A DNA stretch of 64,000 nucleotides from Pinus tabuliformis (GCA_031772625.1 CM062818.1:1278552277-1278616276), one strand, 5' to 3'. Positions 22,903-34,800 are shown, counted from the first letter of the stretch. A program made the numbers and translations. The notes: generated by a model not told the origin, from the letters alone.

Positions 22903-23104
22903 AATTTTTTGTCAACGCGGGACAATGACAGCGCGAATCTGAAATTCTAGTGCCCAGATCGTGATTTTTACTACATGGGAAGAAACAGAATGGTTTTTCC
23001 ATTTCAGAAAACAGGTCATAATAGGGATTCTGAGCAATATTGACTAAGTTGTAGCCATTTAAAATTTTCACCAAGTAAGTGAATTTTTTTTCAAAACACT
23101 CTTC

Positions 23105-23383
23105 ATGGCGATTCCAGATTTTACAGGAAAAGATAATGGTCCTACTATTGAAGAACACATAAAAACACAAAAGTCATTATGGGCAAAACATTGGAAATAT
23201 TGGGTAGTGGATAAATTTAAAGATGAGGCGGCCACATGGTGGGAATTACTTAACCAAAAGAAGTGTTCCAACCTACCTGATGAGGAATTTGAAAAATTGT
23301 TTTTAGACAGATGGTCTCATGCCAGGAAAAAAGATAATAAGAAACATGTGGGGTTATTTGCTACTAGTATCTCCTTATTGTAG
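23105..23383 (+). CDS. Gag-like protein fragment, 92 aa
   Basis: An open frame from an ATG. The segment KFKDEAATWWELLNQKK followed by LPDEEFEKLFLDRWSHARKKD resembles the central retrotransposon-gag fold of Ty3/gypsy elements, which has a conserved Trp pair and a Phe/Trp-rich second half. Normal Gag would be about three times longer and carry a zinc knuckle, which is absent. It ends at a TAG and is followed after 9 bases by the protease-like frame. This may be the natural short product of a non-autonomous element or one exposed by mutation. Confidence 0.55.
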   Translation: MAIPDFTGKDNGPTIEEHIKTQKSLWAKHWKYWVVDKFKDEAATWWELLNQKKCSNLPDEEFEKLFLDRWSHARKKDNKKHVGLFATSISLL

Positions 23384-23392
23384 GTTCATGGA

Positions 23393-23662
23393 TTGATTCA
23401 AAAGGAGAAGATCATTGTGTCTATAAATCCTCTTTGCAAGCATAATTTTATTGATGTTAATTTGGCAAAAAAATTGCAAGTTCCAGCAAAACACATTGAA
23501 AACACACAGGTTGATAATGAGGATGTTGAAGTTTATAAAGATTTGAAGCTTTCTCTAGATAAGTATGTGTTGCATTGTGATTTTTATACTTCAGATATGG
23601 ATAACATGGATGTTGTTTTGGGATATCCTTTTGATGGAATCCGTGGGTACTATCAATATTGA
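23393..23662 (+). CDS. Retropepsin-like fragment, 89 aa
   Basis: Contains IIVSINPLCKHNFIDVNLAKKLQVP and MDVVLGYPF. These correspond in layout to the catalytic-loop strand and the later hydrophobic 'DVILGxxW/F' strand of plant gypsy proteases. The expected Asp-Ser/Thr-Gly triad is not present: the position reads Asn-Pro-Leu. It is therefore probably inactive, or a protease-derived structural remnant. It is in the same frame as the gag-like frame, separated from it by a stop. Confidence 0.5.
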   Translation: MIQKEKIIVSINPLCKHNFIDVNLAKKLQVPAKHIENTQVDNEDVEVYKDLKLSLDKYVLHCDFYTSDMDNMDVVLGYPFDGIRGYYQY

Positions 23663-24345
23663 TGTGCAGAAGAAATTCCTAAAGTTCTGGTATAAAAAGA
23701 AGAAAATTACATTGCAAGATATTTCCATTAAGATCTAAGCAGAGACTATGGAGGCAGAAGCACAAAGCTCTAACGACACAGACACATCAGATGATGAACC
23801 TTTGATGGTCGACAACCAAACAAAATCATCAAACCAGCTACTAGAAAAATAGACAGAATACAAGGAGGCTGAAGCAGAAAATGTTACAGGTACTGATACA
23901 TCAGATGAGCACTCAGTGTTTGAAGTAATACTGGAAGATAAGAAACAATAGTAGGCACCACAACATGTACCAGTTACCAATCAAGCTGCATTAGGTGGTG
24001 AATTAAAGAAAGATACATCGTTGGTTAACACTTTAGCATATCACCACCCACATCACCCCGCAAGAAAACAACCAACAAGATGGAAACGAATTAGCCATAA
24101 GGAAAATAAGCCCCGCATGACAGATAGAGAGGGGCATTGATCCACCTACTACACATCAACATAGAAGAGTCGTCAGGGTCAACTTCCATCCCAAGCGAGT
24201 GAGGCACCAACTAGATTGAGGGTTCACCTTTCTCTAGAATGGGTAGATGCACGTGCATGGTACTAGTGGACTACTCTTTTGAGTAGATGTTATTATTTGT
24301 GTTCTTCTTATGTTTTGGGGACGAAACATGTTAAAGGGGGTGGAA
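23663..24345 (+). other. 3' internal region without RT or integrase; polypurine tract at its end
   Basis: Contains acidic, Ser/Thr/Asp-rich but interrupted open stretches (for example around 23747-23945, with two DTSD-containing repeats) and no RT or integrase motif in any frame. AAAGGGGGTGGAA at 24333-24345 is the polypurine tract directly before the 3' LTR. Confidence 0.55.
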
Positions 24346-24778
24346 TGTAGTATACCTAGGGGGGATAATATGGGGTACAGAGGGAGGTACCCAAGGGAAT
24401 AATGTAATAATGGGATGGGCCATAGTAATAAGTAAGCTGGTTAACATGTATTATGTAAGGGACCATAAGTAGTTACCAATAATGTAATAAGCCCATGGTA
24501 TTAGATAGATGGTATTTAGGGAACCATCGTAATGACCCATGGTATTATATGTATGAGGCCTATATAGAGGATAGAGACTCCCCATTGAGAGATGTCAAGG
24601 ATTATTGTATGAACAAGCATATGGCTTGTGGAGTGTTCTCCTTCCTTAAGGAGTGAAAGTGTGGTGTTGCCCTACCTTAATGGTTTTGATTAATAAAGTG
24701 AAGCATTTCTATATTTAGATCTTGTTATTTCTTGGGTATATTTGTATTTTCTTATATTTGAAAGTCAGATCAATAACA
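24346..24778 (+). repeat. 3' LTR of the gag/protease-only element
   Basis: Starts TGTAGTATACC and ends AATAACA. It aligns with 21887-22306. Unexpectedly, a primer-binding-like sequence follows it too (24781-24793). Confidence 0.8.
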
Positions 24779-25379
24779 AGTGGTATCAGAGCTATAACAA
24801 AATTCAAAATGCTACAAAATGGACCCTTGGTTGGCATTAAATAAAATTTTAAAACAACCCATGACAGGCATCAATAAGACAACAATATGGCCATCTAGAA
24901 TATGGAAGGAAAAAGGGGAGTTATCTCAAAACTCTACTTATGCATGGCTAATATGTATATAACACCTGAACTAAGATAAAGGTGTAATAGTGATATTTAG
25001 TACAAAATATAGTAGTTGCAATCTCTTATAAAAGACAAGAACTGTAAATGGTTTCTAAAAATATTACTTTTGTAATCTGAAGCTTATACTAGAACCACAT
25101 GGTGGGGTATTCACCCATTGGCATATCCATTGAATAAGGAAAAGAATTTACAATGATGAGGAAAATTGGTTAATTACGACTACCTCCCATGATAATGGTC
25201 ATAGAGGAATGACTTACTTAACGAAATTGAATCCAAAAAAAGGATACCTAATAATGAGCTTGTCATAATGTTTCTAACTCTTACTGAGCACAGGTTACTG
25301 ACCCTTGTTGGGTTGTGATGAATGTTGATGACCCTTGTTGGGTATATAAACAATAACCGATGGATTTTGTCATAAATAT
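24779..25379. other. Unassigned stretch beginning with a second primer-site-like sequence
   Basis: TGGTATCAGAGCT at 24781-24793 sits where a primer site would be if 24346-24778 were the 5' LTR of another element copy. Beyond it I see no coding motif until the gypsy tail near 25380. Confidence 0.45.
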
Positions 25380-25654
25380 TAAATATATATTTTCTTAATT
25401 GATGGAAAGCTAATGACCATAATGATTATGGATGTAGGTCGAACTGGATAGAATAATCCCGGTCGAACCTCTGTACATTCTCAATCAGATAAAATTAATG
25501 CCAAAAAAGTAGTTGTGCAGGTTAAGTGCAGTAGAAGCACTTCAACCAGGAGACGTTACCCGAGGAGATGAGAATAAAGATTATGTGCAGAAGGGCATAT
25601 TCCAACCTATTTTAACGGCTAAGAAAAACTGAGGATGGTGTTTCGCTGGAGGGG
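25380..25654 (+). pseudogene. 3' end of a gypsy pol, broken
   Basis: Short stretches such as KVVVQVKCSRSTSTRRRYPRR and a following Lys/Arg- and Phe-containing end resemble the post-integrase tail of gypsy pol. The stronger evidence is positional: a polypurine tract (GGAGGGGGGGGAAA, 25641-25654) is followed directly by TGTAACACCC, a very common start for plant gypsy LTRs. Upstream pol is not recognisable. Confidence 0.5.
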
Positions 25655-28618
25655 GGGGAAATGTAACACCCTTAATTAGTATAAAATATCTACTTATTAC
25701 TGCTATGTAATTTTACTTTTCGGAACCTAATCACTGATGGGCTTAGTGTAAACCCTTAGTGAACTTTGAAAATTCTGAAATTTATTTTAATTATTTTGTT
25801 TGAAAGGAAACTTGGTGATTCTAGGAATTCATGGGAAAAAGACCAAGAAGGAAATTTTTAACAATTAGACAGTTAGATAGCTACTCTCTCTCCCTCTCAC
25901 CATAGGGATAAAACATCTCCATGGGAAAAGCCAAAAAAAATGAAGAAGAAAGAGAACATGAACAGGCTCGAGGCATTTGACGAGAGGAGAGAGAAGTATG
26001 GAAGTCTTATACAAGTCGCTGTGAAGGTTGGTAGAGTGCTACCAATCAAGGAGATTCTTAAACTCGACAAGGAACTAGTGGAATTCCTTAGGCATATGTA
26101 CGCGAGTTTAATAGTTTTGGGCTGGACTGGAGAGGTCTCATGAACTGATCACTCCAGGCCACTCTTAATGAAAAATTTTCTAGGAAGTGGAAGCTAGGGG
26201 GAGAGAATTGGACGTAATTTCCATTCTCGTAGTTGGGAGGTTCGATCTATTTTCACAATGAATGTCCACCACCAATTTTCGTGATTTCGCAGAGAAGTTT
26301 ATTTAGTTGTGGTGGAAGAGAAAAGTGAATTTGTAGAAAAGTAGTGTAGGCCTTGTTGTTCAAAGAAATGGAATGTGCTTTTTTATAGTATTGGGGCATC
26401 AACTTCATTAAGTTCCATTAAGTAAAAATGTACGAGAACATTCATTTTCCATTTATTATGTAACTGGAAATGGAATATTTTATTCTTACGAAACAGAATT
26501 AGAACTCAAGTTAGATTGCTCAATGACTAAAACACCGAGTTAAAATCAGTCTTATGTTCAGTAGATAATTTTTAATAGTATGTGCTCAGACTGGGAATCA
26601 ACTTCATTAAGGAAAAATGTACGAGAACATTCATTTTCCATTTATTATGTAACCGGAAATTGAATTTTCTATTTTTACGAAACAAAATTAGAAATCAGGT
26701 TAGATTGCTCAGTGACCAAACCACTGAGTTAAAAGCATTCGGGTGTTTAGTAGGTAATCTATGCCTAGGTGCATACGGGTAAAAAGGGTCAAAGGAAAAT
26801 CAAATCCCTCACCCATAACATAAGAAGTACTGTAGTAAGATCTTAAATCATTGAAACTGAGAATACCATTACATTAATATCTATATTACTTAAGCAATCG
26901 AGCTAGGAACCTATCGTATGGGAAGTTGTGTAATCAGAACAAACACTATAAACACATATAGCTATGAAAAAGGCTAATCAAGCAAGAATATTACAAATAA
27001 TTTATGTATTGTAGAAGCAAGAATAACTATAGATAATGTTGTTACAAAATTAGAATGCAAGCCATAGTAAAAATTACTTTACAACATAGAGGGGGTTCAT
27101 TCGTTATTACACTAAAAATTCACCAAAGTAATTCCTCACTACGTAATAACGTGAGCCGTGAAAGATAAAAATGAAATTATGCCAAAACAAAAGTAAGCCT
27201 GAAGCAATTGGATTGACTATAATATTATAAATTGGTAGTCAAGTAAAACATTCAAAGAACCTCTAGAATTTAAGAAGGGTATCGTTGTAAAATTGATACA
27301 ATTCCATAGATACTAGAATCAAAGAACTCACAAATCTTATTCTTTAAAAAAAGCAACGGTTTTTAGCCTTTCTAGAATTTGCAGTGCAATATATTAAATC
27401 CTTGATCTACGAATTACAATTGTACAATTTTGAGGAGAATGCCACTGATTTGGCTTAAAAACAAAAAAGTTATCAACCAAAATCTTAATTTAGAACCCTC
27501 AGGACATAACCCTAGCTCGCAGAAGTGAGAATATTTACAATATTTAACTTGCAACTTGAATGAAGAACCCGTGGACCCTAGCTCATAGAATTGAGAATAT
27601 TTGCAATATTTAACTCGCAACCTGAATGAAGAACCCGTGGACCTGGGCAAGAAACAGAGCACCTGGTTATCTGGTGAAGGCCATAATTATAACACGGAGT
27701 TGGGTTGTGGCGACAAGCCACTGGCCTCCAAACAGAGACCAATACAATCATAGTAAGGATCACACATCTGATAAAACAAAAGAAATTGTATTTATACCCA
27801 AAGATGTTATCAAGAGAGCACAAATGTTACATGTAGCTAAGCCTTGATGAATTAAGAAAAGAGAATAGAAAATCATGAGAATACGGCCAGGAAGAGGAAA
27901 TGGATATACAGTGATTGACCAACATATGCACCTTGTCATTGCGAGGAAGCTACAGGTGGAGTAGGATAGGCCATAGGGGGAGTAGGATAGGCCATAGGGG
28001 ACTTCCCTGTCAGGAAAAATCAATGTCTATAATATTTATAAAAAATATAAGTTGCAACCCTAACAGTCAAGAGGACAACACTGTGAAAGAAGCATGCAAG
28101 AGAGATTACTTAGGTGGATCATCGAGGTTGAATATGCAAGAATTCTTTCATGAGCCCTCTTCCAAATAAATAGAGGATCAAATGACTGAAAATCATTTGA
28201 AAGGGTTAGAGTTGATTACCCTAACGTCCTCTCATTGATCATGCACCATTGGATTTCCCTTTGAGATCAACCACTGAGATTGTGCTAGATTGTTGCGTGG
28301 CCTCTTGCCACACAAGCATTAAGGTACAACAATCCAAAATGCAACGAAAACGGAAGGCATTAGAGAATGTTTAATAAATACACTCTATCAACATACATAT
28401 TATACTGAAAAAACCTTAGAACATGTAAATGAGTTTCTCAAGAGAATAAAAATTGTGAAACTAATCCTTAGATTGTCTTTCAATCATTAAAACACATTCC
28501 TATGGGGTAATCGGAATTATCATTAAACCTTGGGGTACATAATATCTTTACTAAATCATAAAAAGAGGAGTTCACTTCACGCAATGGTTTAGTCATAATG
28601 GGTAGGAATATTATTCTC
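25655..28618 (+). repeat. Long gypsy LTR, copy B of the dispersed repeat
   Basis: Begins TGTAACACCC after a polypurine tract and matches copy A (2495-5150) from about 25855 onward. It is cut at 28618 by the old copia insertion. Compared with copy A it has three local tandem duplications: ~190 bases (26385-26575 with 26590-26765), ~68 bases (27485-27640) and ~20 bases (27957-28000). The full LTR length is unknown because neither copy is complete. Confidence 0.65.
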
Positions 28619-28909
28619 TGTTAAAATAAGATAATTATTCCTGCATGAGGAGTTGGCTAAACATAGAGAGTCAGTTAACTGAGTGATTGAGTAGTTGAGT
28701 GTTAAGTGTTGAGTCAAGTCAAGTTAAGTGATAGATGATTTTGAGTGTCTGATTACATGTCAATATATTTTAGACAATTAGCTATTTGGAAAAGGTTTAA
28801 ATACCTTCCATCGGGTTCATTGTAATCATCATGTTTTGTGTGATCAATAGAAGAGAAGAAGCTTGTGATTTGTGTGAATTCATGCTTTGTCTCCTCCACC
28901 TTTCCAACA
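28619..28909 (+). repeat. 5' LTR of the old copia
   Basis: Starts TGTTAAAATAAG and ends TTTCCAACA. It includes a run of GAGT-containing short repeats. It pairs with 42533-42832, with indels and many substitutions. Confidence 0.9.
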
Positions 28910-28912
28910 AAT

Positions 28913-28924
28913 TGGTATGAGAGC
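28913..28924 (+). promoter_or_regulatory. Primer-binding site of the old copia
   Basis: TGGTATGAGAGC, one mismatch to the initiator-Met tRNA complement, three bases after the LTR. Confidence 0.75.
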
Positions 28925-29521
28925 AAGGTTATAAAGAGCGAGAAAAATGGATTAGCAGCAATTTGTGTGACAAGAGAAATACAATTTTTTTCTAGCGGAT
29001 TAACAGGCCTTGACTTAAGCGAAGCATGCAATTCAAGCTCGTTTCGGTGGCGTTAATGGACTAAGGTCGGCGCTGGTCAACATGCAGTGCATTAATCGCA
29101 TGAGAAGTTATGACAACTTTACGACAAACACGTTAAAAGGTTAAGTCACGTGGGTCTTTTTTTGTTTGGAGCACGAAAAATTGATGTGGGATTCGTGGGA
29201 GTAATAAGGCTTACTATTATATTTTTCTCATAAAAATTTATGCAGTTCATGTGAAACTTTAAAATAAGGTTTTTTTTTGGAAGGTTATATAAAGGTTTCT
29301 TGTTTTTTATATATAAAGATCAAAAAAAAAACTTGTATATATAAAAAGTAATTAAGAGTTTTCAAAAGGGTATTTTTAAAAGTTTTTTCTTAATTTTTTT
29401 TCTAAAATAAAAATTTATGGTTTTATTGAAAGAGTATTTAAAAAAAAAAAAAAAATCTTTGCAAAGCTTATAAAAGGAGAATTTTTTGGGGTTTTTTTTT
29501 AAGAGAACTTTTTAGAGAAAG

Positions 29522-29722
29522 ATGGATTTCTCAAATTTCCAGCCCCAATTCTAACCATTTAGAGGGAAATATTATGATGTTTGGGCCATTAAGATGGCAA
29601 TCACGTTGCAGGCACATGATGTTTGGTATTATGTCAAGTTAGGGTTTTCAGAACCTATGAACAAATAAGAAGAACAAGCTCTCAGTAATACAGATATGGA
29701 ACAATGGAAGAAAGACAAGAAG
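29522..29722 (+). pseudogene. Old copia gag, first part
   Basis: Begins at an ATG after a ~600-base leader and reads MDFSNFQ...KYYDVWAIKMAITLQAHDVW, the usual copia Gag opening around a Tyr/Trp-containing helix. It already contains in-frame stops. Gag is cut at about codon 67 by the younger element and resumes at 38596. Confidence 0.7.
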
Positions 29723-29903
29723 TGTTGGCATTATGAGACAAGTGTTGGCCTTGATGGCAAATCACTCTGATGACAAATCATAGTGCAGAAGGATAGCAAC
29801 AAGGAATTGATGATCAGGCTACAAGTATGAAGAGAAAATATATACACGCTGGTTCACTATATACCAAGTCGCGTATACAAGCAGGTTCACTATATACCAT
29901 GTC

Positions 29904-29946
29904 GCGTATACGCAGGTTCGCTATATACCAAGTCGCGTGTACACGC
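29904..29946. promoter_or_regulatory. CGCG/GTATAC palindrome cluster in the LTR
   Basis: Perfect palindromes GCGTATACGC and GCGTGTACACGC lie 21 bases apart, within repeats of the phrase TTCACTATATACCAAGTCGCG (one base varies). The cluster recurs in the 3' LTR, and related motifs recur at 36250-36375. Each contains a CGCG core, which some plant transcription factors (CAMTA family) bind; a regulatory role is inferred. Confidence 0.6.
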
Positions 29947-30132
29947 AGGTTGGCTTCAGTAAAAGAGCGTGTATGTGGAAAACTTATCTTTGGTCCGTGG
30001 CGGTTATTCCTTGGAAGTTGTGCCTATGGTTTTGGACCATGGTGTCTCGACGGACGTGTTGATCCCTAGTTTTGAAGTTGATGGTATTGGATTTCTATGG
30101 TTTTGGCTCTTGGTATTGAGCAAGGCCTAAGG

Positions 30133-30141
30133 CTATATAAG
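30133..30141 (+). promoter_or_regulatory. TATA box of the Sirevirus-like 5' LTR
   Basis: GGCTATATAAGGAG about 410 bases into the LTR is a strong plant TATA context, and it is conserved in the 3' LTR near 37456. Confidence 0.6.
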
Positions 30142-31226
30142 GAGAAGAAGATCATTAGGCATTGTACAATTGAAAAGTCTTGAATATTTGAAAAAGAAAG
30201 AGATCTGGTATGCAGGTTCTGGGTTGCTTGATCTAAGCTAAGGAGAGATCACACCGGTTGATGGAAGACTAGATCTAAGGACAGATCGGGATCTAATGGT
30301 TTGAAATGCACTATTATGATATGGTTGATTATGTGTATTTCTAGATCTGCATACTGACGAAATGTTATGTTCTGGGTCTAACTGATGTCTGGTACAGCTG
30401 CAAGTTAAGAGAATTTATTTTTAGATTTGTACGCAGGTTGTCTTTGGTAAAAGCGCGTGTATACGCGGGTTTCTCTCATTGAAGTAGCATATATCTTTTG
30501 AAGTTTGATTTTTGGAGTTGCAGTTGGGTCTGACTGCTGTTGCAGAGTTCTGTAGTCTGCTCTGTGTTTTGGTGACTGGTGTTGACAGGGCTTCAGTGGT
30601 TCAGTGATTCAAAGATTGATGATGCTAGTATTGGTTGTTTTGTGCTTCAATGATCTGTTATGAAAGTTGAATGAATTGTGGTCTTCAGATTGTAATGTTG
30701 TGCTTCAGGAATATCCAGTCTGAAAATGTATGAAAAATGGTACCTGAAGGAAAGAAGATTGTAGGCCAGCACCTACGTACTAGTATCTTAGCTAGTACAA
30801 GAGCAAAGGGGGTTGGAGCTCCCTTCCAAGGAAGTTTGGAGAACGAGAGAAGGTTGAAGCCTTCAGCAGGTTGTAGCCTGCGTACTGGTATAAGGCTGCA
30901 CGAGTACAAAAGATTGTAAACTGAAGTTTCATATTAAAGAAAGATAGAGACGACTTGCAGCAGGTGGTTTTCACCCACATTGGGTTTCCACCTTATATCA
31001 TGGTGTTCATGTGTGTGTTTTCTGTGTGATGATCTGTTCTGTTATACTGCATCTGTTTTACTATCATGGTTAATAATGTCCTGATGCATTTACTGAAGAT
31101 AAGCTACTGAATCATAAGGTTTCTTGTTATAAGCTGGTTTCTTTATAAACAGTAGCATGTACACGCTGTTTCACTTAACTGAAGTAGCGTATATGTTTCT
31201 GAGCATAAAATGAAAAAGTTTTTCTG

Positions 31227-31270
31227 ATAATACTGATTCACCCCCCCCCCCCCCCCCCTCTCAGTATTAT
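31227..31270. repeat. Hairpin around an 18-C run at the LTR 3' end
   Basis: ATAATACTGA (31227-31236) and its exact complement TCAGTATTAT (31261-31270) flank a loop with 18 consecutive C (31241-31258). The 3' LTR has the same stem and 12 C (38564-38575). It lies eight bases before the LTR end and the primer site. Confidence 0.85.
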
Positions 31271-31280
31271 TTCCAATAAT

Positions 31281-31292
31281 TGGTATCACAGC
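31281..31292 (+). promoter_or_regulatory. Primer-binding site of the Sirevirus-like element
   Basis: TGGTATCACAGC, one mismatch to the initiator-Met tRNA complement, two bases after the LTR. Confidence 0.8.
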
Positions 31293-31338
31293 CAGGTCCT
31301 TCAGAGAAACTTGATCACTTGAAGGTAGATCGTTCATC

Positions 31339-31880
31339 ATGAGCAACTATGAGAGAGAAGCATCAATCAGGCCACCGGTTTTTGATGGGACAAAGTTCAA
31401 TTATTGGAAGGTAAGAGTTACTGCCTATCTTCAATCTCTTGGTACAGAAGTTTGGGACATTGTAGAGACAGGCTACGCTTTTCCTTCAGCTACTCCTACA
31501 GATGCAGCCGAGAAAAAGAAGTATGAAACAAATGCAAAAGGAGTCAGTACCCTTCTAGGATGTATATCCCAATCAGAATTCATGAAGGTAATGCACTATA
31601 AATCCACAAAAGAAATATGGGACAAAATTGTCACGAGCTATGAAGGAGACGAACAGGTAAAGCGTGCTAAACTTCAAACTCTCAGGATTAAGTATGAGAC
31701 TCTCAAAATGTATAATGATGAAAGTGTGGCTAACTATTTCCTTAGGGTAGATGAGACTGTTAATTGCATGAAAAAATTGGGTGAAGAAATAAAAGAGGCT
31801 ATTGTGGTTGAAAAGGTTCTAAGATCATTGTCCCCCAAATTTGAATCTAAAGTGTCTGCAATAGAAAAAAAAGGAAAATC
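31339..31880 (+). pseudogene. Sirevirus-like Gag, N-terminal part
   Basis: From ATG 31339 the frame gives FDGTKFNYWKVRVTAYLQSLG and later KSTKEIWDKIVTSYEGDEQVKRAKLQTLRIKYETLKMYNDESVANYFLRVDETVN. This is the conserved copia Gag core that assembles particles. The match ends in the A-rich run at 31863-31877, after which the true continuation is in the next frame (from 31895). The frame of 31339 itself ends at 31929 in unrelated residues. A single-base-type indel in this homopolymer is the simplest reading. Confidence 0.85.
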
Positions 31881-31894
31881 TACGAATTCTTACT

Positions 31895-34800
31895 ATGTCT
31901 CAGCTTCACGGAATTCTAACTGCTTATGAAATGAGAAAAGGAGGTCCATCAGACAGAAGAGAAGCTGCTTTCAAGGCTTCGGGCAAAGAAGATTATTATG
32001 AAGCAAGTCACGTGCCAGAAGATGAAGAAGAAGAATCAAATTTTGTAAGAAATCTTCAAAGGGGTTTTGGAAGGTTTAGAGGTAAGTTACCTTTTAAATG
32101 CTTTGCTTGTGGAAGAGTAGGTCATTATGCTGCCAAATGTTCTCACAAAGATAAGAATGACAAGGGAAAGGAACCTGTTAAATGGAACAAGAAACAGAAT
32201 GAAAAGAAGAAAAGCTATTACACTCATGAAGATAGTGATGGTCTTTCAAATAGTGACGAAGATGAACAAGGTTATAGATATAAACTTTTAATGGCTTTTG
32301 AAGATGATGATTACATGGATGCTATAGATGTAGAAGGCTTTTATGAAGAAATGAATGATCTCAAAGTTTGCTTAGAAGAGAAAAGTGCTATTATTGATTC
32401 TCTACAATGTCAACTGGCAGAAAAGGAAAAACATCTTGAAAAATTGGAATGTGAGATTGTTTGTCTTAGAAAGGAGATTGAGAAAACAAAAGCAATTAAT
32501 CTTAAATTTGTTAAAGGATCTGAAACCTTGGATGAGATTATCAATGTGCAGCGTTCTCCTCTGATCAAGACAGGTCTGGGATATAATGGAGAAACATCTC
32601 AAGCTTCTACCTCTAAAAGTTATCTTGATGCAGCAAGGAGGAGCGAACAAAGACCAAATAAAAGTCATCAGGTGAATCAGGGACAGTTTACCTCAAGAAC
32701 AAATAAAGACTATCAAGAAGTTCGGGGACAAGCGACCTTAAGGACAAACAGAAGCTACAATCAGCCACAGGTAAAATCTTCCCAATTTGCCCCAAGAATG
32801 GATGTCAATAGAAGCTACAATCAGTTGGATGATAGATCTGATTATCAGAGAAATTTCTTTAATGGCCAATGCTTTTCTTGCCATAACTTCGGTCACAAAG
32901 CAGCTCAATGTGTTGCCTACAAGACAATCATGACTAGAGAAGCTCAAAAGCAAAGAAGTATGACTGGAACCATGAAAAGGACTTATAACAACTTTTCGGT
33001 TCTTGAAAATGAAGTTGAATGCTCTATTTGTAATAACTTTGGTCATGAAGACTCTGAATGCAGGAGCAGGTTCTGGAAGACAACTCAGAAGGAACAAACC
33101 TCAAATGTCAGAACATGGAGAATAAAGGAACCGCAACCAGAAAGATGTGGGATAGCCTTTTATGCAGAAGGTCAAGAAAGTCTATGGTACATTGACAGTG
33201 GATGTTCGAAGCATATGACAGGGGACAAAGAAAAACTTGAATCATATATCGCATTAGAAAAGGGAAAGAAAGTTTCTTTTGGAAACGATATCTCTGCAGC
33301 CATAAAAGGAAAGGGCGTTGCTCCGTTGAAAGAGAAGGTCAAAGCTGGAAATGTTCTGTATGTTGATGGATTAAAGCATAATCTTCTGAGTGTCAGTCAG
33401 ATGTGCGATCAAGGAACAGAGGTAATATTTAGATCAAATGGATGTTGTGTTCTTGATCTTGATACAGGTGAAACAATGATCAAAGGAAGAAGGACTCCAA
33501 ATAATCTATACATATTTGAAGAAAGACAACAACAATGTTATTTGAGCAAGAATGATGAACACTGGCTATGGCATCGGAGGTTGGGGCATCTAAGCTTTCC
33601 ACAAATAAGGAAAGCATGCAAATATCAGGCAGTTCATGATCTTCCAGATATTAAAATTCCAGACAACACCATATGCAAATCATGTCAGTTTGGAAAGCAA
33701 ACCAGAACTAATTTTCCGGAGAAGGAAGGATCAGCTAGCATGCCTCTTGAGCTAGTACATACAGATACATGTGGTCCATTCAGAAAAAGAACACCTCGAG
33801 GAGAAGAATATTTGATATTATTCATTTACGACTTCTCTAGGTTTGTCTGGTTAGGACTTATGAAGCACAAAGATGAAGCATTCGAAAAATTCAAATCCTT
33901 CAAAGCCTTGGCTGAAAATGAATCAGGACACAAGATTAAGTGCCTCAGATCTGACAGAGGTGGGGAGTTTACCTCAAATGATTTTTTCGATTTCTGTGAA
34001 GAACATGGGATAAGAAGAGAATTCTCTACAGCTAGAACTCCGCAGCAAAATGGAGTTGTGGAAAGAATGAACAGAACAATCCAACAAATGGCTCGTGCTA
34101 TGCTTGATGAATCAGGTACTCCCGCAACTTTCTGGGGTGAAGCTGCACATGCTGCGGTTATTATTCTCAACAAAACAAATGTCCGAGTAAACAGCACTCA
34201 AACTCCTCATGAGCTCTGGTGTGGTAAGACTCCTTCGGTTAAGCACTTCAAAATCTTTGGGAGCAAATTTTATATTAAGAATACTGATGAGCAACTTGGC
34301 AAACTTGAACCAAGAGCAGACGAAGGCATTCTTCTTGGTTATTCTCCACATAGCAAAGCATACAAGTGCTACAATAAAAGACTTGGCAGAATTGTTGACA
34401 GCATTGATGTTGTGGTTGATGAGAAGGGATACATTCCTAGGCAAGTTCATCATGAAGACATCGAAGAAGATGAAGGCTACCGTCAAAGGCAGAATGATGA
34501 AGAAGAAGAACCTCAAGAAGAACCAGAGGAGCAGACAAGAATAGAAGAGAAGACTCCATCCAGATATGTTCAAAAGAATCATCCAGAATCTCAGATTGTG
34601 GGGCAGAAAGAAGCAGGAGTACAAACAAGAAGAAGAATTGCAGAAGCTTCAAGCTATTTGGCATTACTCTCTTCCACTGAACCACGAAATGTGAAAGAGG
34701 CATGCAAAGATGAATGTTGGGTCAAAGCAATGGATGAAGAACTTGAGCAGATCGAAAAGAACAACACTTGGGAATTGGTTCCTAGACCAAAAGATAAGAA

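Larger units (their letters stand above)
21887..24778 (+). mobile_element. Non-autonomous gag/protease-only LTR element
   Basis: Two matching LTRs (21887-22306 and 24346-24778) enclose ~2.04 kb with a primer site, a tandem-repeat leader, a gag-like frame, a protease-like frame and a polypurine tract. There is no RT, RNase H or integrase. This matches the TR-GAG/LARD style of parasitic LTR element, which uses enzymes from relatives. It interrupts the gypsy pol at 21886. Flanking 5-mers (TCGGA and AGTGG) do not match, so no target duplication supports a simple insertion. Confidence 0.75.
29723..31278 (+). repeat. 5' LTR of the Sirevirus-like element
   Basis: Starts TGTTGGCATTATG. It ends CCAATA where the 3' LTR ends CCAACA. 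It contains perfect palindromes GCGTATACGC (29904-29913) and GCGTGTACACGC (29935-29946), a related imperfect one at 30454-30467, and a hairpin around an 18-C run near its end. Confidence 0.92.

Noticed and set aside
22361..24345. The tandem leader repeats considered as a CRISPR-like array.
   Set aside because: The repeats are long, directly adjacent, diverged and lack spacers; the context is a eukaryotic LTR element.
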